Shown here: positions 58,727 to 64,000 of the stretch, piece after piece
Position numbering within the stretch: position 1 is the first letter of the stretch
Layout: every line of letters begins with the position of its first letter
NCBI GenBank assembly: GCA_049578545.1
Contig: JBAUMF010000023.1
Location: 1 to 64,000, forward strand
Source: DASQBT01 sp049578545
GTDB lineage: Bacteria > Pseudomonadota > Gammaproteobacteria > Burkholderiales > Thiobacillaceae
Reading direction: 5' to 3'
DNA length: 64,000 nt
Program-made: the position numbers and the translations under genes
The notes under the pieces: model-generated
The model's database searches: none
What the model was told of the DNA's origin: nothing
Seen by the model: only the letters and a program-made list of their open reading frames with translations

Positions 58727-60272
58727 AGGCCGGGAGGGTCATGAGCCGGGGATCATCCACAGGCATGCCCATGGCGAAGTGATAGAGCACCTGAAAACGA
58801 TTGTCGGTCAGACCAAGAACGTCGTGATCGGCATCGTCAAAGAAACAGCCGATGCCGGTACCGCGCCAGCCTGCGGCTTCGGCCTCAAGGCTGATGACAT
58901 GGCCGAGCATACCGGCTTCCCAGTGCAGGTGGCGGTATACGGCGGGGTTCTCCGCAATCGGTGCGGCGAATTCGGCCACCAGCATGAATGTCACGGCACT
59001 CTGCGAAGCAATGTCCTGATGACAGGAAAGCGTCCGCGCGGTCCTGGCGGCGGGCGCTTGCAGCAGTGAAAATAATGGCCGATCAGGGTCTGCGGCTTCC
59101 CATTTGAATTCGGTTCGGAAGGCTTCGCGCAACGCCGCTTCTGCGATATTGGTGCGTGGCAGCGCATACAGGCCCGGCGCGATGCCTTCCACCTGGTGCA
59201 ATAGCAAAACAGGATGGACACGCGGCGGCAGTGACCACATGTGCCATACCGGCGAACCGCCCGGCAACAGACAGGAAAGTATTCGCCGGAACACCGCCAC
59301 AGGCATGATCGATTGGCCGTCGAAAGCCTGGGCGCTGCGGCGCTGGAGGATGACGCGGGAGGCCAGCGGACCATTTTCGCCCTCTCTCCCTGCTCTGTTG
59401 CTGCTCGCAACAACAGCGGGGAAGACTCCGCGCGTCGCCTCGGCTACCTCGTCGATCACCGGCCACTGATACATGGGCTTTGGGTCGAGCAGGCTGGGTA
59501 CGCCGCTCCATTCGTCCCAGGCAAGCGGTGGCGAAGGTGCGTCTCCCGCTTCGGGGACATGTATGGCGACAATGACTTCGGCCTCCTCGCTTTCCACACC
59601 GGCGTAATCTTCGTGCCGATCCGTGCCCAAACAATGCGCTGTGTCCTCAGGAGAGAGAGCGAGCAGGCGCGGCTGCCAGCCGAACAATGCAGTGGCGCAG
59701 GCCATGGCGCCGAGCACATGACCGATATCGAGCTGGCAATAGCGGAAGGCCCGCTCGCCATATTTCCAGGCCTCGCGCCAGTGAATGGAGGAAAAGCCCA
59801 GCCACAGGCCTGGGCTATTGGTAGCGGCGAGTTTGCTGGCACGCCACTCCAGGGCGTGGTCCCGGCTCTGGTAGTGATACAGACCGTCGGCCACCTCATC
59901 CACCCACGAGGTGATAACCCAGGTTTCGGTGGGGTGCAGATTGCCGGATGAGGGATTTGCACGCAGGGCCCAGCGGTTGCTGCCATATTGCTTCCACGCG
60001 GTGATGCCGGCGATGAGTCGCAGCAAGGTGCTCAGGTTGCTCACATCGAAGTCTGCTGGCAGACGCCCGGCATTCAGCGCGTGCCAGGAGATGTTCAGCT
60101 CCGGGGGCTTGCGCGGCAACTCGTAGCGGCGGGTACCCTGCCAGTGTCGGAAGGGGTCGGGCTGCGCATCCCAGTCCAGACTGCCAGGTCCGGGAGCGTA
60201 GCGGTCCAGGTGATGCTTGGTGCGCTGGTGATAAGCGTGGACGATGTCAACTGGCGACGGGGCTTTACTCAT
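58719..60272 (-). CDS. SagB/ThcOx-type nitroreductase-family protein, double domain
   Basis: A 517-aa flavoprotein of the SagB-type dehydrogenase group. The first domain has RWALRANPSSGNLHPTETWV and QLDIGHVLGAMACATALFGW; the second has SRVILQRRSAQAFDGQSIMP, SVLLLHQVEGIAPG-like sequence (here PVLLLHQVEGIAPGLYALPR) and GMLGHVISLEAEAAGWRGTG. Two tandem nitroreductase folds in one chain is unusual for SagB proteins, which typically have one. No YcaO or precursor-peptide gene is nearby, so azole synthesis is unlikely. Its ATG overlaps the short NifZ stop, placing it in the nif operon. The substrate is unknown. Confidence 0.8.
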   Translation of the reverse strand: MSKAPSPVDIVHAYHQRTKHHLDRYAPGPGSLDWDAQPDPFRHWQGTRRYELPRKPPELNISWHALNAGRLPADFDVSNLSTLLRLIAGITAWKQYGSNRWALRANPSSGNLHPTETWVITSWVDEVADGLYHYQSRDHALEWRASKLAATNSPGLWLGFSSIHWREAWKYGERAFRYCQLDIGHVLGAMACATALFGWQPRLLALSPEDTAHCLGTDRHEDYAGVESEEAEVIVAIHVPEAGDAPSPPLAWDEWSGVPSLLDPKPMYQWPVIDEVAEATRGVFPAVVASSNRAGREGENGPLASRVILQRRSAQAFDGQSIMPVAVFRRILSCLLPGGSPVWHMWSLPPRVHPVLLLHQVEGIAPGLYALPRTNIAEAALREAFRTEFKWEAADPDRPLFSLLQAPAARTARTLSCHQDIASQSAVTFMLVAEFAAPIAENPAVYRHLHWEAGMLGHVISLEAEAAGWRGTGIGCFFDDADHDVLGLTDNRFQVLYHFAMGMPVDDPRLMTLPAYE

Positions 60273-60547
60273 GGGGAAAGAGGATCATGGCTCAGTTCTT
60301 CGGCCAGACAGCCGATGGGTTCAGCCAGATTATGTCCTGGCGCCATCTCAAAGCGCACCAGGTAGATTTCCTCTTCGGGCACTTCTTCTACATGACCTAC
60401 ATTGACCACCATCCCCCCGGTGCCGGCAGCCGCAAGCAGCTTGTCGGGGAAGACGCCGGGGATGGCGCTTTCACCCGTTTCCTCCACGGGATCGTTGTAC
60501 AGGTTCTGGGTTGCGTAGACCAGATCGCCTAATTGAAAACGGCTCAT
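60269..60547 (-). CDS. Short NifZ-domain protein
   Basis: A 92-aa single NifZ domain: FQLGDLVYATQNLYNDPVEE, LLAAAGTGGMVVNVGHVEEV and EEEIYLVRFEMAPGHNLAEP. It lacks the C-terminal extension of the 159-aa NifZ at 49.5 kb, so the window encodes two NifZ paralogues in separate operons. The ATG at 60547 is chosen because the frame is open far upstream and the N-terminus MSRFQLGD matches NifZ starts. It is coupled to the SagB-type gene. Confidence 0.82.
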   Translation of the reverse strand: MSRFQLGDLVYATQNLYNDPVEETGESAIPGVFPDKLLAAAGTGGMVVNVGHVEEVPEEEIYLVRFEMAPGHNLAEPIGCLAEELSHDPLSP

Positions 60548-60578
60548 TGCTTTATCCTGCTGGTGAGGCTCCAGCGAT

Positions 60579-61628
60579 TTATGCAAGTCTAACGGTTCGG
60601 ACTTGCAATGGCTGTTCAGCAAAGCGAACCCGCTCAGCCATGGAAGGGGTGAGCTGTACCCGTCCCTGATCATCCACGATCATGACGTCTTCCAAACCCA
60701 TGCGCCTGGCGACGTCCACCCAGGCCTCGGGTCCCGCTACTACCAGCGCAGTGGCGGGCCCGTCGGCCTTTGCTGCATGCCGGTGCAGCACCGTCGCGGA
60801 AACCACGTGGGTCGCCGGCTGGCCACTGCGCGGATCGATGATGTGCGGGTAGCGCCGGTCGCCATACTGGCGGTAGCGCTCATAGGTGCCGGAGGTCACT
60901 ACCGCCATGCGGCCGCTGACATCCAGCGAGGCAAGCGCGCCTTGGCCTTGGGGATGGCGCACGCCAATGCGCCAGGGACGACCGCCCCGATCACCCGACA
61001 CCGCGAGGTTGCCGCCCAGGTTCACCAGGGCACTGCCATAACCCAGGGAAGCGAGGCGGTCGAGCGCCAGGTCGATGGCCGCCCCTTTGGCGTGGCCGCC
61101 CAAATCGATCTGCACATGAGGGTTGCGGCTACTGACCCGATTGCCCTTGAACACCAGGTCTTCCATGCTGGGCGCAGCCGTGACCAGATCAGCGATGGTT
61201 GCCGCAGCGGGCGGCGCGCCGGTAGGCAGATCGTCGCTGTGGAAACCCCACAGGCCTACCAGACTGCCGATCGCCGGGTTGTACAGGCCGCCGCTGGCGC
61301 GCGAGATCTCCCTGGCCTCGTACAGCAGCGACAACAGGCCAGGCTCGACAACCTGTTCGCGCCCGGTTTCCAGGGCATGGTTGAGGTCGCCCAGCGCACC
61401 TGGCTTCCATGCATGCCAGTCACGGTTCTGTACGTTGAATTGATGCGAGACGGTGGCGATGGCCGCGCGGGCAGCTTCCTGGTCGGCGGCAACCACATCC
61501 ACGTCAACCAGGGTGCCGAACACATACATCTGCTCGCTGACCAGGCTTTCAGCATGCAAGCGGCCAATTGCAGGCAACAGGCACGCACCCAGACCAAGCT
61601 TCATAAAATCACGACGATTGAGCGACAT
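60579..61628 (-). CDS. apbE: FAD:protein FMN transferase ApbE
   Basis: Attaches FMN covalently to Ser/Thr in flavoprotein subunits such as RnfG/RnfD or NqrB/C. The 349-aa protein has a Tat-type signal (NRRDFMKLGLGACLLPAIGR) and ApbE motifs: FGTLVDVDVVAADQEAARAA, SGGLYNPAIGSLVGLWGF, VQIDLGGHAKGAAIDLALDR, ALVNLGGNLAVSGDRGG. In a nif operon it most likely serves an Rnf complex that sends electrons to nitrogenase, expected beyond the window. An inverted-repeat element sits upstream. Confidence 0.92.
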   Translation of the reverse strand: MSLNRRDFMKLGLGACLLPAIGRLHAESLVSEQMYVFGTLVDVDVVAADQEAARAAIATVSHQFNVQNRDWHAWKPGALGDLNHALETGREQVVEPGLLSLLYEAREISRASGGLYNPAIGSLVGLWGFHSDDLPTGAPPAAATIADLVTAAPSMEDLVFKGNRVSSRNPHVQIDLGGHAKGAAIDLALDRLASLGYGSALVNLGGNLAVSGDRGGRPWRIGVRHPQGQGALASLDVSGRMAVVTSGTYERYRQYGDRRYPHIIDPRSGQPATHVVSATVLHRHAAKADGPATALVVAGPEAWVDVARRMGLEDVMIVDDQGRVQLTPSMAERVRFAEQPLQVRTVRLA

Positions 61629-61670
61629 GGTTTGACTCCTTCAAATAATATGGAGCAGGCACGAATCAAA

Positions 61671-61746
61671 CTGGATTGCTTTGTCTGCTTTGCCTCCTCG
61701 CAATGACGTCATTGCGAGCGAAGCGCGGCAACGCGCAGCGATCCAG
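61671..61746. repeat. Dispersed inverted-repeat element, copy 2
   Basis: The ends CTGGATTGC and GCGATCCAG are inverted. The middle holds a perfect 22-nt palindrome at 61697-61718 with half-site CTCGCAATGAC. The right part ATTGCGAGCGAAGCGCGGCA is shared exactly with copy 3. At 76 bp it has the look of a MITE. It lies in the gap between orf140 and apbE within the nif operon. Confidence 0.8.
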
Positions 61747-61770
61747 TCTCGTGTGTTTCATATAAATCAC

Positions 61771-62193
61771 TTACCCCAACAGTACTGTATAGGCCTGGCG
61801 CAGCAGTTCCATTTCCACTGGCCTGCCGCCAACGGCTTCGGTGATCGCAATGAACTTGCCGCCCACCGCCTCGGCCTCATCGAACGGCGGATCGGTGGTG
61901 GTGAAACTGGCCAGGTGCAACGCAACCGGGCCATTCGGGGTATCCACGGTGGCATGAAATTCGGCTTCGTGAACCAGGCTGCCGGATGGCAGGCCCAACT
62001 TTTCTTCGGCCGTTTTCAGAAAGCTGGCCGGGTGATGCACCACTGAAGACTCACTGTCCTCCATCAGATCAGACAGGGGCGGCAAGGGATCGAATGCCAC
62101 CGTGCCGTGCGCCAGACGCAAAAAGCGCAAGCGGCCGCTGGTCTTCTGCTTGTGGGCCAGAATCAGTCGCAGATCGGCAGGAAAGTCAGGCAT
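61771..62193 (-). CDS. Conserved nif-operon protein of unknown function (140 aa)
   Basis: The protein begins MPDFPADLRLILAHKQKTSG, then RLRFLRLAHGTVAFDPLPPL, and has the end EAVGGKFIAITEAVGGRPVE. It is soluble, with no cysteine cluster or membrane segment. The start at 62193 is chosen over a longer frame that overlaps the upstream gene. It lies ten nt after orf121. Proteins of this style accompany the 2Fe-2S and ferredoxin III genes in betaproteobacterial nif operons, but I do not recognise a named family. Confidence 0.65.
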   Translation of the reverse strand: MPDFPADLRLILAHKQKTSGRLRFLRLAHGTVAFDPLPPLSDLMEDSESSVVHHPASFLKTAEEKLGLPSGSLVHEAEFHATVDTPNGPVALHLASFTTTDPPFDEAEAVGGKFIAITEAVGGRPVEMELLRQAYTVLLG

Positions 62194-62203
62194 GGTCCAC
62201 CCT

Positions 62204-62569
62204 TTACGCCATGGGCAACAGGCGGGGTTCCGCCTTGACGGAGCCATCCCGACCCCATGCGGTCACCGCCTCGATAAACCAGCGCGACCGAACGGGATGG
62301 GCGACACACATATCGTATTCTGCGAAATAGCTGCCGTCGCTGTTGATGATGAGTTTGCCAACCCGCTCGTTCAGTTTGTTGCGCCATATCCCTTCGTAGC
62401 CCGGCTTGCCATTGGCGGGGTCGATGACTGTGGTGAACGCGAGTGATTCAACACTGATGTCGGGCAGCTTTCCCGCCGGCACATACTGGGTAGCTTCGCC
62501 ACGCAGGGTGTCTACCAGGAGGCAGGCTGAAGCGTTTGCTTCTGCTGGCAGTCGCGCTTCCGTCACCAT
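62204..62569 (-). CDS. Conserved nif-operon protein of unknown function (121 aa)
   Basis: A soluble 121-aa protein (EANASACLLVDTLRGEATQY; TVIDPANGKPGYEGIWRNKL; GKLIINSDGSYFAEYDMCVA). It appears beta-rich, and the C-terminal motif HPVRSRWFIEAVTAWGRDG is distinctive. Its start overlaps the stop of the 2Fe-2S protein gene by 7 nt, showing operon membership. I do not recognise the family, and function is unknown. Confidence 0.65.
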   Translation of the reverse strand: MVTEARLPAEANASACLLVDTLRGEATQYVPAGKLPDISVESLAFTTVIDPANGKPGYEGIWRNKLNERVGKLIINSDGSYFAEYDMCVAHPVRSRWFIEAVTAWGRDGSVKAEPRLLPMA

Positions 62570-62886
62570 AGATCCGCCGGCACTTTCAGGCGTTCGACCG
62601 GCTGGCCACCCAGCAGGTGTTGTTCAAAGATGGCCGTGACATCATCCTTCGTCACTACACCGTACATCACCCCTTCCGGGTAGACCAGCACGCTGGGACC
62701 GCTGCCACAGGGACCAAGGCAGCCGGTTGCGGTTATGGCCACCTTGTCGAAGCACTGGCGTTGCTGGAACTGAAAGTAGAACTCGTCGAGCACTTCCCGG
62801 CAGCCCTTTTCCGTGCAGGAACTGCGCGGGTGACCCGATGGCCGTGCCTGGGAACAGACGAACACATGTTTTTCGGGCCTGGGCAT
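62563..62886 (-). CDS. Thioredoxin-like [2Fe-2S] ferredoxin, nif-linked
   Basis: A 107-aa protein with the thioredoxin-like [2Fe-2S] fold: KHVFVCSQARPSGHPRSSCT with two cysteines, then ATGCLGPCGSGPSVLVYPEG with the second pair. This cysteine layout matches the Azotobacter FeSII/Shethna-like and NuoE-type family found in nif clusters, which can protect nitrogenase from oxygen by forming a complex, or carry electrons. The ATG at 62886 is chosen because the upstream frame enters the repeat element. Confidence 0.87.
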   Translation of the reverse strand: MPRPEKHVFVCSQARPSGHPRSSCTEKGCREVLDEFYFQFQQRQCFDKVAITATGCLGPCGSGPSVLVYPEGVMYGVVTKDDVTAIFEQHLLGGQPVERLKVPADLW

Positions 62887-62908
62887 TTTCAACCTTTCTA
62901 CTAATTCA

Positions 62909-62970
62909 CTGGATCGCGATGGCCTGCGGCCTCGCGACGACGTCATTGCGAGCGAAGCGCGGCAATCCAG
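62909..62970. repeat. Dispersed inverted-repeat element, copy 3
   Basis: The ends CTGGATCGC and GGCAATCCAG are inverted, and the right part GTCATTGCGAGCGAAGCGCG matches copy 2 exactly. At 62 bp it lies between the ferredoxin III gene and the [2Fe-2S] protein gene. It is the second copy inside the same nif operon. Confidence 0.8.
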
Positions 62971-62995
62971 AATAATTCACCCCGTTCATCGCGCT

Positions 62996-63289
62996 TTATG
63001 CTGCAACCGGCATGGGCTGGTGCGTATGGCAATCCTTGGGACAAACCCGTCCGCATGCGCCGCAGCCGATGCAGTCCAGTGCGTTCTTGATGGACATGAC
63101 GCTCATCTGGTCTTCATCCAGATCCTCGTCCAGTTCATCCTCTTCCCGGTCAACCAATTCGAACACGTCGCGCGGGCAAACCTTGTAGCAGCGGCCGCAG
63201 CCGATGCAGGTTTTCTGGTTAAGCTCAACCACGAAAGTGGGCGTCCACGACACTCCACCGCGGGTCAAAGCGGTATAAGGATCCGACAT
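62996..63289 (-). CDS. fdxB: Ferredoxin III, nif-specific (FdxB type)
   Basis: A 97-aa 2[4Fe-4S] ferredoxin with motifs TCIGCGRCYKVCPRD and CIGCGACGRVCPKDC separated by a long acidic insert (EEDELDEDLDEDQ), as in the nif-specific ferredoxin III family. It probably gives electrons to FeMo-co assembly or the Fe protein. The start may be the ATG at 63289 or the adjacent ATG at 63292, which overlaps the upstream stop. Confidence 0.9.
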   Translation of the reverse strand: MSDPYTALTRGGVSWTPTFVVELNQKTCIGCGRCYKVCPRDVFELVDREEDELDEDLDEDQMSVMSIKNALDCIGCGACGRVCPKDCHTHQPMPVAA

Positions 63290-63501
63290 CATGCACGTCC
63301 CTGCGCGACGTTGAGCCTGGCGATGGCATCGGCCCAAGCCTTGCAGGCGTCATAGGTGGACTGGGCGATACGCGGAATTTCGTCGTAGGCGGCCGGCAGC
63401 CGGTCCTCCACCAGGTCATGCAACTGCGAAGCTTGTTCGCTGGCCAGACGCTTGAGTTTCTTCACCTCGCGGTCCAGTTCCTTCAGTTCCTCTTCGGTCA
63501 T
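63289..63501 (-). CDS. CCE_0567-family small helical protein
   Basis: A 70-aa helical hairpin (EELKELDREVKKLKRLASEQ, ASQLHDLVEDRLPAAYDEIP, TYDACKAWADAIARLN). This is the small protein that regularly follows the DUF269 gene in nif operons; a cyanobacterial member was solved as a metal-binding helical dimer. The stop overlaps the ferredoxin ATG. Confidence 0.82.
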   Translation of the reverse strand: MTEEELKELDREVKKLKRLASEQASQLHDLVEDRLPAAYDEIPRIAQSTYDACKAWADAIARLNVAQGRA

Positions 63502-63511
63502 GGCTTACCCC

Positions 63512-63979
63512 TTACAGTCCCGCCACTTCGGGATATTTCCCGATGATTTCCAGCGCCACGGAAAGCAGCTTGTCGGCCTCATCCTTCATCTTCGACAGGT
63601 TGTCGAAACTGAAGCGGTGCACATCGCGCAAGGTGCGGTCCATCACGACCAGCTTGCCAACAGTGATGAGCGCCCGGCCAAAGCCTTCGTGGGTGATGTT
63701 GATCGCTGGCACCGCCATATGGCCGCATTCCTTTTCGATGAGCACGGCGATGACGTTATAGAAAGCCTTCACCCGTGACAGCGTTTCCTCGTCCGGATCG
63801 CCAATGGCGGGGATTTCCCGGCGCTGGTCCTTGGTCTTGAGGTAGGCCGCGAGAATGCGCTCCACCGGCCAGCCATCGTAGGTGCCATAGGTGTCGATGG
63901 CGCGCATTTGCTTGGTCATTTCCTGGACAAAGTCGGTAGTCAGCAGTGGGTCGAGTTCGGCAGTGGCCGCAAGATTCAT
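63512..63979 (-). CDS. NifX-associated nitrogen fixation protein (DUF269)
   Basis: A 155-aa protein with the DUF269 core: DPLLTTDFVQEMTKQMRAID, TYGTYDGWPVERILAAYLKT, DPDEETLSRVKAFYNVIAVL and the end FDNLSKMKDEADKLLSVALE. It always travels with nifX; a role in FeMo-co precursor handling is presumed. AAGGAG precedes its ATG. It is the first complete gene at the right edge of the second nif operon. Confidence 0.92.
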   Translation of the reverse strand: MNLAATAELDPLLTTDFVQEMTKQMRAIDTYGTYDGWPVERILAAYLKTKDQRREIPAIGDPDEETLSRVKAFYNVIAVLIEKECGHMAVPAINITHEGFGRALITVGKLVVMDRTLRDVHRFSFDNLSKMKDEADKLLSVALEIIGKYPEVAGL

Positions 63980-63983
63980 GGTG

Positions 63984-63993
63984 CTTCTCCTTC
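63984..63993 (-). promoter_or_regulatory. Ribosome binding site just upstream of the DUF269 gene
   Basis: On the minus strand GAAGGAGAAG lies about 5-8 nt before the DUF269 ATG at 63979. The remaining bases to the window edge are too few to show the end of the gene expected upstream, which by synteny should be nifX. Confidence 0.6.
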
Positions 63994-64000
63994 AGAAATT

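Noticed and set aside
58719..60272. Thiazole/oxazole-modified peptide biosynthesis locus
   Set aside because: Only the SagB-like protein is present; there is no YcaO cyclodehydratase, E1-like partner or precursor peptide in the flanking genes.

Overview
The window looks like a chromosomal segment of a free-living, nitrogen-fixing betaproteobacterium, most likely in the Nitrosomonadales/Gallionellales neighbourhood. The grounds are an rplU-rpmA / obgE / ispB / tRNA-Pro block, a System I (ccm) cytochrome c maturation operon, pilS-pilR, PEP-CTERM use and a nif accessory region. This placement is inferred from gene content and protein style, not from a database search. GC content is moderately high, and genes sit in tight operons with many ATGA/TGATG overlaps.

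Layout. 0-7 kb: a transposase-like fragment, obgE, a RES/Xre-type toxin-antitoxin module wedged between obgE and rpmA with a stop codon inside the toxin, rpmA-rplU, ispB, tRNA-Pro(CGG), and three small membrane or coiled-coil proteins. 7.4-17.1 kb: a SulP anion transporter followed by a six-gene hyf/complex-I-like operon. Its large subunit has lost the cysteines that bind the NiFe centre, while its small subunit keeps the four iron-sulfur cysteines; a DUF599 gene follows. 17.2-18.3 kb: an Old Yellow Enzyme. 18.8-26.1 kb: ccmABC-DEFGHI, with a repeat inserted between ccmC and ccmD that keeps translational coupling intact. 26.2-33.3 kb: a PP0621-family gene, pilS-pilR, a Ca2+ exchanger, a thioredoxin-like gene, ampD, a repeat-rich peptidoglycan-binding protein and a SYLF protein.

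33.5-36.9 kb is a minus-strand operon purU, CFA-type methyltransferase, FAD oxidoreductase; the last two resemble the pair that makes 10-methyl fatty acids. At 37.1 kb a MerR regulator with both hallmarks of a B12-dependent photoreceptor (W-x9-EH and E-x-H-x-x-G) faces a 13-gene plus-strand operon (38.1-48.2 kb). That operon encodes a glutathione peroxidase, VOC protein, FolE2, two further CFA-like methyltransferases, DUF2878, DUF1295, DUF6134, a lipocalin, an acyl-CoA desaturase, an amine-oxidase-like flavoprotein, DUF1365 and CIA30. A consensus promoter with flanking dyads lies between them. I read this as a light/photo-oxidative-stress regulon for membrane-lipid remodelling.

48.6-64 kb is nif accessory territory. 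The operon iscA-nifU-nifS-nifV-cysE-TPR-nifW-nifZ-nifM (minus) diverges from flavodoxin nifF (plus). Two sigma-54 -24/-12 promoters flank one perfect NifA site, TGT-N10-ACA. A second minus-strand nif operon enters from the right edge: DUF269, CCE_0567-type, ferredoxin III, 2Fe-2S protein, two conserved unknowns, ApbE, a short NifZ, a SagB-type nitroreductase, ankyrin and TPR. nifHDK, nifEN and nifX are not in the window; the right edge carries a ribosome binding site pointing into the next gene.

Dispersed repeats occur in two families: an inverted-repeat element (three copies) and an in-frame small-ORF element at translationally coupled junctions (ccmC-ccmD and TPR-nifW).
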